64,000 nucleotides of DNA from Dendrophyllia cribrosa (GCA_024195265.1 JAJLRJ010000006.1:12403139-12467138), one strand, 5' to 3'. Shown: positions 37,216-51,203, counted from the stretch's first letter. Made by a program: numbers and translations. The notes: generated from the sequence alone by a model not told the origin.

Positions 37216-38364
37216 CTTAACAATATTTTTAACATACTTAAACCCTTATAACTTGTATACCAAAAAAAAAAGGTTATAGCTATTGTTTCAAAACAGGGAG
37301 GAGGGGCTCCCATTTTTTGTTGTGGAGAAAAAGCTTTTTGGTACTTCTCGCAATAAAACGTTCGATTTGATACGTTCTCTTACATTTGAAAAAAAGAAAG
37401 AAATGTACCAAAATGTAAAACGCACGTGCAGAGGCATTGTTTTCGCTCATTAAACCTATTGTTTTGTGTCGTTCTCGCTGCCGTCTCCGCCGATTTCCCT
37501 TTCGTAAACAAGCGATGCCATTTTTAACGGTCGATGCCATCAGTAACATGCATTAGTAACCAAGCCTTTTGTAATGGTCAATACCATTTCTCTATAGTTT
37601 ATGCCTGGATTGGGATGAAAGTAGGCTATCATTATTAGTTATAACTGGGTTTAGGTAAAGCGATTATTAGACCTAAGCCAGATTCGCGATTAGGTTAGAT
37701 CTAGGGATAGGGTTAGGGTTAGAGATGCATCATTAAGAAAAGCATATTATTTTTAAATTTTTCTTGGGTTTACTTCAACCCAGTGGTCTAGTGGTGAAGG
37801 AGGGATGTTAGCATGCAGAGGTTCCAGCTTCGATTCTAGGTAATTAATTGAATTTTTCTTTTTCTGATAGAAAAAATAATTCGATAATTGGTTAAGTTTC
37901 GCCGTCGCCGTCGTGGTTGCTTAAGCTCCCTATAACATTCAGTAGAAAACTGATTGTTTTTCACCTTTGTATGGAGGGCTTAACATAGTATTACGGTAGG
38001 TAAGCCTGGTAGATGGTAAAATTAGCCGACCCCGTGAAAAAATTAGCGGCCTGGTGGCGTTTTTTCCAAAACCTGGTGATTATATAGAATCCACCGGGTC
38101 TGTTACAGAGGGGTGTATTGTTGTGGAGCCGTACAAGAAGAAAAACTTCATGGAGCTAACTTCTTTGGTTACGTATTTTAATATATAGGATATAATATTA
38201 TATTTGTTTGCAAGCTCAATATGGAACTTGACCAGAGACGTTTTTACATCGCGGGCCATAAATCGAAGGGGGAAAACCTCGGTCCTTAATTTACAGTACG
38301 GACCCCGAATTGACGGTTAGTAAATGGTATTTAAGAATCAGAGTATAACAATTGCGAACTCTAC

Positions 38365-38478
38365 CTTCACATTGTTTACCAATAAATCCCGCAACACATT
38401 TGCAATTGTAATCGTTCTTTGAATAAAGTGGCTCACATGTAGCACCATTCAAACATGGACTGCTCTTGCAAGCCGACT
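38365..38478 (-). CDS. Secreted PAN-EGF protein, EGF exon 2
   Basis: A 114-bp phase-1/1 exon encodes one EGF-like domain with six cysteines ([14 protein letters not shown]...[14 protein letters not shown]). Acceptor ttcag and donor gtagag are on the minus strand. Confidence 0.88.
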
Positions 38479-38862
38479 CTGAAAGGGACGTCAAGATGTT
38501 ATGTTAATAATTCACATTTTCGTTTAATTTCTTTACCGTCGTTACCGTGATATGGGCTAAGAAGTAGATCATTAAACGTAGCTTGATTGGTCGCCAAACT
38601 TTCAATTATCGAATAAGAGTTAGGTGAACTTTACGGCACCTGACATAAAAGACAAAAATGTGGGCATATATTTTCACAAGGCATTTTCTTGGTTTGATGC
38701 CAGTGACGGTAACTATGATCGCTCATACTTTACATTTTCTCCAGATTTCATATTTTTCTCGACTTTTCACAATCAGTGTACTCTGAGTATGAAGAAGGCT
38801 ATGGCCTTTTTCATATTTTTCCACATAAAAACGGTTTAAATTTTAACACGGTTTGACATGCA

Positions 38863-39428
38863 TTTAAGGCCGGCACACACTAGGGGACATGTTGCGGGAA
38901 CATGAAGTGGGGACATGAAGTGGGGACAAGCCCCTTCGTGTGCACAGCATACTGGCGCATGTTGCAGGGACAGTACGCAAGTTGGTGCACACAAAGCGGA
39001 TTGAGGTATAAAAATCACAGAAATCACTAAGGGCGCCTGGGTACTAGTGTACGAGAAAAAAAAAGGGCGGACTCTATGGTTAGGAAAAAGAAGCTTCTAC
39101 TACTGTCAATGATATTACTCGATGAAGAAATGTGTAATTATGTTGACCGTAAACGATGGATACGCAAGTGGCTGAAAAGAAGAGAAGAAAAAGGAGCCTA
39201 CTACACCTATTTTGTAGCGACATCGAAATGAGGATCATTTTGTCCCCGCTTCATGACGCACGAATTCAAACTAGCTGAATTTCGTGCGACATGTTGCGGG
39301 GACAAAATTGTGTCCCCGCAACAGAACTTTTTCGCAAAAACAGGGATGTCACACGAGGAAAACTGTCGCTGAAACATGACCCCGCTTCATGTCCCCGCAA
39401 CATGTCCCGTAGTGTGTGCCGGCCTTTA
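38863..39428. mobile_element. MITE with long GC-rich inverted repeats
   Basis: AAGGCCGGCACACACTA and TAGTGTGTGCCGGCCTTT at the ends, with inner GACATGTTGCGGG/CCCGCAACATGTC pairs, define a foldback element of about 565 bp. It lies in an intron of the PAN/EGF gene. Confidence 0.7.
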
Positions 39429-39955
39429 AAGTTCATTCGTTTTCACAACCTTTTTTAAAAAATATCTTTCGATCTTTCGAGTTCAAAACTTAACTTTGTA
39501 TTCTAAATGTTGAGGGCCTCACGTTTATTAGCCATGCTATTTTGAGCTACCCTCGTTAAATAAAGATTTTACTTTCTTACTTACTAACAAACAGTTTCGA
39601 TTTTTCACTGCCGAAAGTCATATAGCGGACGTCTCAGGAACCAACGATGCATTACGCAAAATGATCAAAAGATCATTTTTGTGCATTGTGAATAGTAGAT
39701 TTTGATCCATTTTGTCACTTTCTCTTTTCAGGGGTCCAATGTTTGTCGCCGCCATAATTATGACTGATGGCATTAAAAAACTTATACCCTCAGTGGGCTT
39801 TGAATTTCAGAGTTCGCGTTGTTATTGAAGGGAGCAATAAAGGATCGCCTTGCTTTATTTATGGATGCCAATGCACAATGCACCTTTCAAAAACATAATA
39901 TTTTTGAATTGCGAAGGAGAAAGGCAACCTTCTAACAGTCGCTCTCTTCAGGTCA

Positions 39956-40120
<165 letters not shown>

Positions 40121-41228
40121 TTAAAAAAACTCAGTATGAAATGAGAAAACGTAAAGCGATTGATAAATTTATGAAGGTCTAAGGACGGTTATAAACGTTC
40201 CAACATCTTTGGTCAAACAGTGCTGGATTGTCCAGCAACTCATGTTGGTCGAATGTTGGGCGTCAGTTTTGTGGTTTAGAGGGGCGATTTCGCAGTTGAA
40301 GACGGATTTGGACGAATTAGCCTACCGCTTCTTCGAGTGTAGTAAAGAATCAAAACAACATTACGCGGTTGTGAGAAGACTCAAAACGTTAAATTTTCGG
40401 TTGGGAGAAACAATTTTGATGTTTGAACTTACTGGCACTGGATGGCGGAAAGGAACAGAATTAACGGTGGGAAGATTGACATTAAAAGCCTACGATTTTG
40501 CATCCACAGTTATTCTTTTTAGAAATGTAGAATTTAATTTAATGTAAGTCATTCTTCGTCTTGGCAAATCCGCTTTTTATTTCCTCTTGCCATCCCTTGC
40601 AGCCATATATAGGGGATATGCGACGGCGAGGGTTATGAATTTCATGTTTGAGGAGTAACAAGAACATCCAAAATCGTTCTTGCCAGGAAAAAACGAAATT
40701 CATTTTTTTTTATTGGTGAGAGTTTTTTATTGTTTGTCTTTCTTTATTGAACTTGGAGGACGAGGCGGAAGGCTTTCTTTCAAACCCGAAGATCAGCGCA
40801 ACAGATTCCTATATTATTCTCGTGGCCTCAGCTCATACCAAAGAATTACAGTTTCCACAGGTATAATATTAATATTCGCCATGGCTAAACTAAGGTCAGT
40901 GACTGCAGGTATACGCACGGCTGTAGATATAAACAATGGTCACAAGATTCACTGACGATTTTAGTTTCCATTATATTTTGTCCAAACATGTTTTCTGAAG
41001 ACAAAGAGTTGAATATATCCTAGCGCGATTCGTTAGCGAAGAAAGTGCGCAATTTGAATACCACCTTACAACAATACAATTTCGTTATGCAATTGCTAAA
41101 AGTCATTTAATTCAATTGCCTGAAAAGCAAAATGGAAATGCTAGCACAGAAGCACTTAAAGATACCGAGCGTTTCCATTTGTATGTTGTTTCAGTGGGAA
41201 ATCAAATGGAACAATGCTTCTCACTCGT

Positions 41229-41500
41229 GGGAGCAGGGATGGCGTAGTAGTGAGAGCGCTCGCCTCCCACCAATGTGGCCCGGATTCGATTCCGGGACTC
41301 AGCGTCGTATGTGGGTTGAGTTTGTTGTTAGTTCTCATCCTTGCTCCCAGGGTTTTTTTCTCCGGGTCCTCCGATTTTTCCTCCCTCCTAAAAAACTGAC
41401 ATTTCTAAATCCCAATTCGACCAGGAATTTTTAGAGGGCCACCCTAATAAACTTAGAGTTAGCTTGGTGCCACCCCGAAGTGCCACCCTCTTTAAAATAT
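41229..41500 (+). mobile_element. tRNA-derived SINE
   Basis: The head GGAGCAGGGATGGCGTAGTA...GGATTCGATTCC has A- and B-box-like segments. The body TCCGGGTCCTCC...AAAAAACTGACATTTC is typical of a widespread cnidarian SINE. The insertion is intronic. Confidence 0.65.
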
Positions 41501-42098
41501 GTTATTTATTTAATACAATTTATGATTAACGTTACCAGACCTTTTGTTCACAGATGTTGATCGGGGAACTCGACAACCGGACTAAAGAACATCAAAAGTA
41601 AACTTGAATGATTCCAGTCGAACGAAAAATTAAAATGATTGTCGAATGATGTTAGGGGAAGCTTCTTATCCTAGCTGCCGCCATGGAGAGATTTTCTCCC
41701 CTGAATTGTCTTCATGGCTCTTTCCCACGAAAGATAATTATGATATAGTAGAAAAAATTCAATTTGTTAGTTTGCCATATACGGGTCATTTGTTTTGTGC
41801 AAAACTCTCAAGGTATATCAAAATAGACATTTTCAACTGATTTCCGTTCCATCTACGTCAAGAGATATCAAGAAAAAATTCTCACAGTACCGTTGCAATG
41901 TGTCCAGTTATCACAAATGTCGGAATCCTGGTTCATTTTCTCGAAATGCGACTGGTTATCGAGCCTAGAATCCCGGAATGCGTTATTGCGAGGATAACAT
42001 CTATATGACTCATATGTTTCATCCTCAGGTCATATACATGTGTTATTTAGTATATTCGCATGCAAAACTAAATTGATGTATTACTATATTCAACTCAC

Positions 42099-42446
42099 CG
42101 CGATGTAGTGGTGGTCAAAGTCAGAACTGGGCTGAAGTTGAGCTGCCCTTAGAAACTTGTTCGTTTTCAACAATTCACAGACATGTTTCCCGTTACTGGA
42201 TAAAGCGCCAAAATTCACTGAGTAGCAATTTTGATTATTGATGCATTCAAAGGTGCATTCTCCAACTTTGGAAACCTCTAAACTCACGAGTTTATACACC
42301 ATCAGTTTGACCGACGGAGCTTTTACGAAGTTTGCGAAGCTCACTCTCTGATTTTCACGTTTGAAGTTGTGAGCATTAATCAAGAGGCTCAAACTAGAAA
42401 ATAAAGTGATAGTAATAACTAAATGAAACTTGAGTTCTACTTCCAT
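42099..42446 (-). CDS. Secreted PAN-EGF protein, first coding exon (signal peptide + PAN)
   Basis: The ATG at 42446 begins a signal peptide (hydrophobic LVITITLFSSLSLLINA). A PAN/apple domain follows, with CTFECINNQNCYSVNFG and a later HVCELL cysteine. The donor gtgagt is in phase 0. With exons at 39988, 38365 and 33909 the gene encodes 351 residues: signal, PAN, EGF, EGF, C-terminal domain. It is an extracellular adhesion or matrix protein, probably protein- or glycan-binding. The exon model is by splice sites and phase only. Confidence 0.85.
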
Positions 42447-42899
42447 TTTTTAGCGTTCAATTCGAAGTAAACTTTGTTTAATGATTCGTCCGTGTTTATT
42501 CTACTTTTTCGTCCACGTAACTATTTTCATTATTTATTGATGGGAATGACTTGCGTGAGATCAAAACCAGCGTCAAACATCTGGCTAATAATAACGCACT
42601 ATGGCAATAAGCCGATGAGAACTCAGCAAAGTTTTGCTCTTGTGAAAAAACTTGGTTCAGCTGATCGAATTATCTTGGTCTTGCTTTTGTAATGTTATTA
42701 CACCATGGAAACAAATGCATGAACATGAATTGTATTTCTTTAAGTCCAAACGCCGTTCTCCTTCATTGGTTAGATCTAGAGTTTTACAAATATTCCAAAC
42801 AACTATTAACCTTGACAATAATTAGTTCGATATATTTTACCGCTGCAGACAATTAAAAAATTAAAAATTAAACTACTGTCAGTAATAGTTTAGAAATGC

Positions 42900-44240
42900 T
42901 AATTTTATTGAATGTGTCAGATCAGTGTTTTTCTTTTAAAATTTTTTTTTTCTCTCACTGAGTTTGTTTCAATACATCTTTTCTTTTTTATTTACTACAA
43001 GTTTGGCCTCCTCGTTTCTCAAAAAAATCTTTTCTTAACTTCAAACGTTAACTTTGTTGCCATTAAAACAAACATCTGAACTTAATAGGGAAATTTTTAT
43101 CCTTATCGATTTTCAGCGTTTTTTTTTTTCGTTTTGGTATTAAGCTAATCACGCATTCAGGTGTTTCATACATAGCCTAACCATGCTCAATTCGCCAAAA
43201 TTCACTGAGTAGCACTTTTGGTTATTGGTGCATTCAAAGGTGCACTCTCCAACTTTGGAAACCTTAATAAACTCACGTTATTAGACTTTGTTTATGATTC
43301 GTTCGTGTTAAATATAATTTTTCGTCTACATAACTATTTCAATTATTAATCGATGGTAATGACTTGCGTGGGATCAAAACCAGCGTCAAACATCTGGCTA
43401 ATAATATAATAACTTAACTATGGCAATAAGCCGATGAGAGAACACGGCAAAGTTTTGCCTCTTGTGGAAAAAGTTTATTTTTAAACCACCACTTTACTTT
43501 CTTGTTTGGGCCCCTTGATCAATGCTCACAACTTACTTCAAACGTGAAAAGCAGGAGTGAGCTTCACAAAGTTCAAGGTAAAAGCTTCGTCGGTCAAACT
43601 GAACGTGTATCGATGAACGCGCGAGTTTAAAGGTTTCCAAAGTTGGAGAATGCACCTTTGAATGCACCATTGCCAAGGATCGTTAGGCTATGTATGAAAT
43701 ACTTGAATGCGTGATTGGCTTAATACCAAAACGAAAAAGAAACTATGCTGAAAAACGATCGGGATAAAAATTTCCCTATAAAGTTCAGATGTTTGTTTTA
43801 ATGGAAGCGAAGTTAACGTTTGAGGTTGAAAAAATATTTATTTGAGAAACGTTAATCAGGAGAGGGCAAACTTGCAGTAAATAAAAAAGAAAAAGATGTA
43901 TTGAAACAAACTCAGTGAGAGATCAAAAACTTATTAGTAAAAGAAAAACACTGATCTGACGTAAGCAAGTTGGAGAATGCACCTTTGAATGCACCAATAA
44001 CCAAAAGTTTGTTTCAATAAATATTTTCTTTTTTTATTTACTGCAAGTTTGACCTCCTCTGATTAACGTTTCTCAAATAAATCTTTTGTTAACTTCAAAC
44101 GTTAACTTTGTTTCCATCTGAACTTTATAGGAAAATTTTTATCCCAATCGTTTTTCAGCATAGTTTCTTTTTCGTTTTGGTATTAAGCTAATCACGTATT
44201 CAGGTATTTCCTACATAGCCTAACCATGCCCAATTCGCTA
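42900..44240. repeat. Inverted and direct duplications carrying PAN-exon fragments
   Basis: Pieces of the PAN exon around CACCTTTGAATGCA and CCAACTTTGGAAACC recur at about 43200-43275 (same orientation), 43630-43675 (inverted) and 43970-44000 (inverted). Flanking intergenic sequence (for example ATAGCCTAACCATG) is duplicated and inverted with them. Confidence 0.65.
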
Positions 44241-44431
44241 AGATATGTTTAAAGTATTGATAATCGAAACTAAACATAATCTTGAGATCAAATCTAAGAC
44301 ATTTTGAATACGGCCTCCATGAAAAGCAGTTTTTATTTTTTTATATTTTACCTCTCATTTGTAGTTAGGAAGTTAGGTAGTTAGCTGATTATGATAATTT
44401 AAACTGATGGAAATACCGTGTATAAATAAAG

Positions 44432-44439
<8 letters not shown>

Positions 44440-44462
<23 letters not shown>

Positions 44463-44463
44463 A
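44440..44463 (+). repeat. (TCTA)n microsatellite
   Basis: About six TCTA units. Between here and 45482 there is AT-rich sequence with no gene visible. Confidence 0.8.
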
Positions 44464-45482
44464 TGAATCATAGGCGTACGGGTAATTTTTTGCCGGGAGG
44501 GGGGTGGGGTGGTAAACCATTTACCCAAAAAATTATCGCAAGTTGCCCAATTTTTTACGAAACAGTCGACAAAAAAACGAGGGTCACACGATGCACTAGC
44601 ATAGGCCTACACTGATGAAGTGGAAATATTCTTACATATGAATCTATCATATGAGCTCATAAAACACGTTAAAAGAAATAGCTGTCTCTGCCATTTCGAC
44701 GGTCGAAGATATCAATGATACGATCCATGTCATTGTTGACTACAGAGTTGGCATATTTTTTTTTTTTTTCACAGGACGAAATAATGAATTTACTAATCTT
44801 TAAGACAAAATTAAATGTTACGTAAAGGTATCGAAAATCTTTAAGTTGAGACGCAAATACTCTTAAATGTATTAAAGTAAGTAAGAACATTTAAGTTATC
44901 TTTAATTCAATTTTCAACAACTTAAAGGCAACTTAAATTGTTCATTACTTGCTTTAAGTGTTGTCAAGTAAAGGCTTATTTAAGTAATTTACGGTGCACT
45001 TAAAGATAGTCGAAATTGTTCTTTAAGTTTTCTTTAATGAACCTTTACTTGCACTTAAAGTTTTTTTTTTGTATTTTATATATTTTTGTCTATATTACAT
45101 TTGTAAGAAAACTAACACTTAAACACATTTACTCAACCTAAGTACATGAAAGAGAAAGAAACTAAAAATACAAAAAATGACAAATATACGAAAAACTGCT
45201 TAAAGTAGTATAATTCATGATTAAAGCGGCTTGAGTTGAGATAAAAAATAATATATTTGGTGACAAAAATCTAAGAAGAAATAAGAGCGATTAGGGGCTC
45301 CCACTTTTGATAGTGATAACTAAGGTTATTTCTCTCGCTCGCTATGGAGTATTCTACTTGGTATGTATTTTTAATTCGCTCGAGTAATAATTGTGGAGTT
45401 AAAATCTTGTTACTAACTTTACAGAAGTGACGGAGATATTTGCTTTCCAAGATAATATAGTTAATTAAATTGCTATTACTTT

Positions 45483-46508
45483 CTAGATTATCAATTCCAA
45501 AAATAACATCTCTTGACTAATTTCTAAATGCTTGGTAAGCTTTACTTTATCTTTACATATCATTTCCACTTCATTCCAAAATAGTCTAACTCTTGGGCAT
45601 TGGAAAAGAAAGTGTTCAAGAGTTTCGATATTTGTTTTGCACCAATAGCACAAAGGAGATTCGACTTTTTTAAACTTGTAAAGCATATCATTTGTATACA
45701 TGATCCTATTTAATATTTTGTATTGAAATTCGCGCAGTTTAGTACTCAAGGTTATTTGTATAGGTAAAAGGAATATAGCTTTCCAATTTAGTTGAAAACA
45801 ATCAGTGTTATAGGTTTCTTCATATTTTTTGACCGATGTTGGATTTTTTGCAATTTTCGAGACCAAAATGCGATACAGTGTTTTGGATTTAACCTTCTCC
45901 AGATTGTATTCATCGTTGTTAATGTAGAGATGAAAGGTTGTTGGGTTCAACTGTTGCGTATGAATTGATATTAAATTCCTATTTAAGTTTAAGATATTGC
46001 GCCATGTTAGTGGAAACGCGTTATATATACTAAATAAAAGGAAGACATCAACGGGGGAGATACTTAGACTTCGCGTTTCCCCTCCCAACACAAGCTCTCC
46101 TGTAGTGTCGAAAAGGTCGCCAACTTTATAGAAACCACATTCAGTTAGTCTTTTGCTGAAAACAGATTTGTTTTCGATACAAACATTCTTGTTATTCCAC
46201 AAAACTTCATTTACAATTTCTTCAAATGTGGACGGGTTAGTCTCATTTAGAGAGGACCATGACATAAGACACTCCTTATAGAAATAGGGGACAGTAATCG
46301 AGAGCTTTTTGTAGTCAAAATTGCAGTGAAAGAGAAATTTCCCTCCTACGTTTTTTAGGTACGAATCCAAAAAAAATTTCCAGCCTGCTGGGTAAGGATC
46401 CAGATATCTTTTTATACACATAACTCTTTGTGTCGTAATCATTGAATTAATATCAGGCATACTCAGGCCTCCTTTTTCTATTGGGTTTATCAGTGCCGCT
46501 CGTTTCAC
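45483..46508 (-). pseudogene. LINE reverse-transcriptase C-terminal fragment
   Basis: A 341-residue frame has the post-RT region of L1-like LINEs: KGGLSMPDINSM near its start and the CCHC finger CYWCKTNIETLEHFLFQCPRVRLFWNEV near its end. The RT core is missing, so this is a 5'-truncated remnant. It abuts a hAT remnant at 46505. Confidence 0.8.
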
Positions 46509-47101
46509 TTTGTCTTTACCTTTCCATACGAAGGAGAACAGAATTGAATTAAGTTTTGTATTGAGTCTTTATCGCATGCAAAAGAGTTGGCATATGCTCT
46601 TTCAATGTTAATAAGTGCGATGTTACTGACACGTTGTTGCCCCATGGTGCTGCGGAGGTAAGTTTTCAATCTGCGCAACGCACTGAACGATCGTTCTGCA
46701 GAACACGATGTAGCAGGTATCACTGCAAGGATATAGCACAGAGTATTTCCTGGTCATTTCCGCTAAACCTGAGCTTAAGCTCGGACAGCACCTTGTCAAC
46801 GGACGCATAGTATCGAGTAAGTGTTAATACGGTGGTGCGATTCCGGTGTCAGCTGCATTTGTCTTTGCGCTTGTTCACCTACAAGTGCTTGAAGGCGGCG
46901 CGATGGCGTTTGTCTGGGTGCCCTGGCTTCTCGTAATTCAAACTGAGAATTGGTCAGCCACTTCTTCATTTTCAGACCCATTGGTGATGCTATCTGCCAT
47001 GCGCTGTTGAAACTTTCTTCACTCCGACACTGGCGTAGGGTCTGAATGGTCATGTCGGCATATGATCGACGTCGACCGTCTTCCCCTGACGATATCGGCA
47101 C
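46505..47101 (-). pseudogene. hAT transposase remnant (C-terminal dimerisation region)
   Basis: CSAERSFSALRRLKTYLR is the hAT C-terminal dimerisation motif. Upstream, in other frames, are segments such as ESFNSAWQIASPMGLKMKKW and ADMTIQTLRQC of the same protein class. At least two frame changes separate them, so the copy is dead. Confidence 0.7.
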
Positions 47102-48719
47102 AGACTATTAATGTTGCTCAGGATTACTTTCAGCACACACAGTCCGAACATAAACTTCAAGTCACAAATGGCAATCAATAAGGCTCTGCTCTCAAAGTAG
47201 GTTTTCAGACCTTTGTCTTAAGACAGCGTAAGCAAGGCTTTTACAACGCCGACTTCAGGTTAAAATAAAAAAATTGTATTCGTTTATATTATTTTTATGT
47301 AATGTTTTGCCGAAAACGCCACATAAGGGGAAGTGTAAGAGGAAAGTAGGTAGGCATGATATTTATGTGCCGTATTTACTTAGATAAACGCTCGGGGAGT
47401 TTCTTTCACAAACCCTGTAAGTTATAGTTCTTCGTTTGTGCAAAAGATCACAAAGACAAAAGGACTAAAAGCAAAGGAAGAACCTACGCAGGAAATTAAA
47501 TCTTCGGCGGTTTTACCCTATATAAGCGGAGCTCTTGCGAACCAAAGGTCCGCTCGCGGAGCTCCATACTTATAGAGCCATGCCCGTAATTTTTCATTGT
47601 CATGGCTAGCGGAATGTTTCGCAGGCGCGTACGACGTCGTACAGGGTTAGATCGCGAGCACGTACGACAGGTTTTTGGTTTTAAAACCGTATTCGTCTTT
47701 TTCGATGGGAATTTATGTTGATATCAATTTGTGATTGACTTTTTCTTTTCGTTCTCGTTAGTTTTGGAGAAATGTTTATAAAACATGCTCTAATTCAGTC
47801 GTATTGATATCTTAAATTTCATCGAGGAATGCTTCTCGATGCGCTAATGGTACGCGTTTTGCTTTTCAAAACGTAAACTAATGGATATTTGAATACAATT
47901 TTTAAAAAGAAGATTTTGTTGTCCATTTTTGTGTTTTTTATGCATTCATTATTTAGGTTGAAAAGCGATTTTATGTACATGTAAACAAAACAACACTTGA
48001 ATTTTATAATTCTAACTTCACTTGCGTCGCCTTATGCAAAGATGTCTGTGTATTTATTTATTATTTTTTTTTTTTGCAATTTTGATTTCCAAATCAGTTT
48101 CTCGGGCAATTTTCGATACGCAACTGACGGTGTGTGTGTATTTCATTCGGAAATTAGTCATTCTAGTTAATCTAGACCGAGAAAAAGTTGTTTTTGTGAG
48201 CTTTTGTACAGTCTTCTGTGTACTGTGCATAAAATTAAAGATGCGGCTCGGTTCAGACCCGGTCGTCAATCTTAATTCTTGTGCTTCCGACCTTTCACCT
48301 TAGTTAATCTTATCATCAGCTTTCTGTTCAGAGAGCACCGCTGTTAGGCTAAACCTATCTATATATATTAAAGGTGCATGTATCAGAGGTTCTTTGCCGC
48401 TACCTACAACAACAAGGTGTACGCTCCGTTTTCAAATCTGACACAACGCTTAGGTAACACTTGGTGCGACTAAACACGGCGATTTCGTCTACAAGATTCC
48501 AGTGTGAATAACAGGGCTTTTTTTCTTTTCTTTTTTCTTCGGACTGGACATTATGAAAGTGATGTACTTTTTTTGTGTGTGTGTTCGTCAAAAATCCTTA
48601 CGTTTAATTTAAAAAATATATCGAACCGTGTCAGTGTGAAAACATAAGCTTACCGCAATATTGCGTTACGCATTAGCATTTCTTATTCACGGGTTGACTC
48701 TTAGGAGCCTTTGATTTGA
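47102..48719. other. Intergenic, no gene seen
   Basis: AT-rich sequence with short T runs (48060-48075). No exon, element ends or RNA gene can be supported. Confidence 0.4.
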
Positions 48720-49270
48720 AGGGAAAATCAAAATTTCGCCCATTTATAAATTCCTTTTTGGAAATCCACACTCGGATTCCAGTAATGTGGTTATTATTCT
48801 ATCTGGAAACGTTAAAATATTTTATAACTTAAAAAAAGTCCCGTCATTTTGACCTTGAAGTGACCAATGTCACGTAAAGGCTTTTATGGAGTTCAACCGC
48901 GCGGTCGTCGCTTTTAGCGGTATAACTCATTTTTATAGGCGTAATGTCAACATCCACACTCGGTTTTGAAGAGACTGGGATCTAGTAAGCATTTTGGTGG
49001 GAAATATGATTTAGTTGGGGCGAAAAAAAATCCCGTCATTTTGCCATTTTTTCAGTGCAATATGCTTCGACTGAGCCCATTTTGGCTTCTGTTGGTGACT
49101 TGTGCGGACTAGCGCCCAAGCCGTTTGAGCTCAACGGCGCATGGGCAATAATTCATTTTTAGTTTCAAAAGCGCTTTAATAACATTTTTTAAACATATTC
49201 ATTTCATACGATTGGCGCTACACAGTTCATATCTATTATAAGTTCATTTTAGTAACGCGCACGCCCGGAG
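48720..49270 (-). repeat. Dispersed repeat, copy 2
   Basis: This is the inverse-orientation counterpart of 36120-36640, sharing GTCCCGTCATTTTGACC and AACCGCGCGGTCGTCGC. The two copies are 12 kb apart. Confidence 0.65.
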
Positions 49271-49487
49271 GGGGCAAACTTCGGTACGGGTTTGTTTCTT
49301 TTGCAAAAACAAAATCCAAACGTATTTTAAAAATCAGATTTTGCGTTTCTTCACTAAGATCTAAATACAGACTAATATTCTTTATGCAAAGCGACTTTTA
49401 TGCCTATTCGCTAACACGTCTTTACTCAGATTGGAATTTGTCCCTAAAGGAAAGTTCTTATTTTACAGCCGGGTTCATTATCCCAAA

Positions 49488-50070
49488 GTTTAACCCTCGG
49501 ACGTACACGCAAACTTATACCCCCACCGTGGTACAAGGGGGGGAGGGGGGGGGGATGTGTTGCAACTCCCCCCCCCCCCCCCCTTTGGGTATTTGCGATG
49601 TTGCAATATTTCGGAAATATTTTACATCTAATAGATAGCCCGCGGTGTGCTCTACAAAACAAGGTAAATATTACGAGTTGTGGCGCTGCTGGGGGTCCGT
49701 GACGTCTTCCAAAATGACCGCCAAGATGGCCGCCATCTTGGATTTTACTAAAGATTCAAATTTATCAGAAAAATGCGGAAATTGCAAATATTGTTTACTA
49801 CAGTTGCAAAATAACATACAATTAAACATTTTGATGCTTTAGGTAGCTTTTTATATATATTTTCACTGTAAAAAGGTGAAAAACAAGCATTTTTATTCAA
49901 AAATGGCTTGACCACATGTTACTAATGACGTCATATCTCGTTACCATAGAAACCAGTTGTCGCCAAACTTTACCAAAATGTGTCTCAAGGATAAATGAAC
50001 AGCTACTGAAAACGCATGCTAACATTAAATGGTCTTGAAAATACCCGTGAAAAACCTTAAGGGGGGTGGG
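49488..50070 (+). mobile_element. piggyBac-type MITE, right end lost
   Basis: TTAACCCTCGGACGTACACG starts the copy. G and C tracts at 49540-49582 and the shared interior (GATGGCCGCCATCTTGG) follow. The right inverted tip is missing near 50070. Confidence 0.7.
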
Positions 50071-50735
50071 ATGATGTAAATCGAAGACAACTGAATGATG
50101 CGATACAAGATTACATCAATCAGCCAATAAGCTCCTGTAACATTGTCAATTGGTGGAGCAACCTAGACGCAGCTGGGTGGTCTGTATGCTTCAGAAAGCG
50201 AACTTACGTCACGGGATTTGTGAGAGATGAGCAGTTGGTTCTTCTTGAAGACGCGAAATGCTGTAATACGGTAATACAAGATTACACCTATCAGCCAGCA
50301 TCGTGCGTTAATGCCAATATGGCAATTTACATAGGATGGGTGAGAAACTGATGGATACCTTTCACAATTTGATAATGGCTTCGTTCGCTTTTCAACTCAC
50401 TGTCTCCAAGTATAAAACATTTTGATATAGTGAGCCATTTTTCCCTCGTATCTGAATAGGTTCAGATAAGAGCTCGCATGTAGATGGTTTGTTAATGTTT
50501 ATTTGTTTGCAACGAAACAGGTTAAAATAACCAGAGGTTTTGTGAGAGATTATGCCTCAAGATTATTATTCAAATTTAAATAATCATAGCTAAAGCAATT
50601 AACAATACACTAAGTGAGATATTTTCTCCCTTTTCACTTGTTAAATTTAGAAAAAAAAAATAAAACAAAAGCAAAGTGGTGATCGCACATGGAACTTCAA
50701 CTGTAGACTTTAACTGATATTTACTTTTGCCTAAA

Positions 50736-51203
50736 CCTTTAAAGTGCCTATCACCCCAAGAAAGTTATTTTCAGAATCAACTCTACGTACATTGAATAGT
50801 TGAATGGTAAAATATTTCTGGTTTTGAACGTCGCGTTTGTGAGTTATAGCGATTTGAATTTACAAAATGCTAATTAGATGACGTCAACCCGGAAATTTGG
50901 CATTATTTCTACACCAATTAACAATGCGCAGTTTACAGCTTGAGGATAATTTATTTGATAAATGCTGAAAATAAACTGTGGATAGTTGATTGATTCGTAA
51001 AAAATATTACTTGGAGGTGAAAACAAGTAGTTGTATAATAAATGATTCCCGGGTTGACGTCATCTAATTAGCATTTTGTAAATTCAAATCTCTATAACTC
51101 ACAAACGCGACGTTCAAAACCAGAAATATTTTACCATTAAACTATTCAATGTACATAGAGTTAATTCTGAAAAAACTTTTTAGGGGTTATAGGCACTTTA
51201 AGG
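50736..51203. mobile_element. Foldback element with inverted repeats of about 150-180 bp
   Basis: CCTTTAAAGTGCCTATCACC at the left is mirrored by the right end TATAGGCACTTTAAGG. Homology continues inward over AATGCTAATTAGATGACGTC and its complement. The unique centre is about 130 bp. Non-coding. Confidence 0.75.

Noticed and set aside
37695..37725. Telomere-like TTAGGG repeats
   Set aside because: Only about two units; not a telomere or a convincing interstitial array.
40209..40547. 112-codon open frame between EGF exons
   Set aside because: Intronic on the opposite strand, no domain, composition like the surrounding non-coding DNA.
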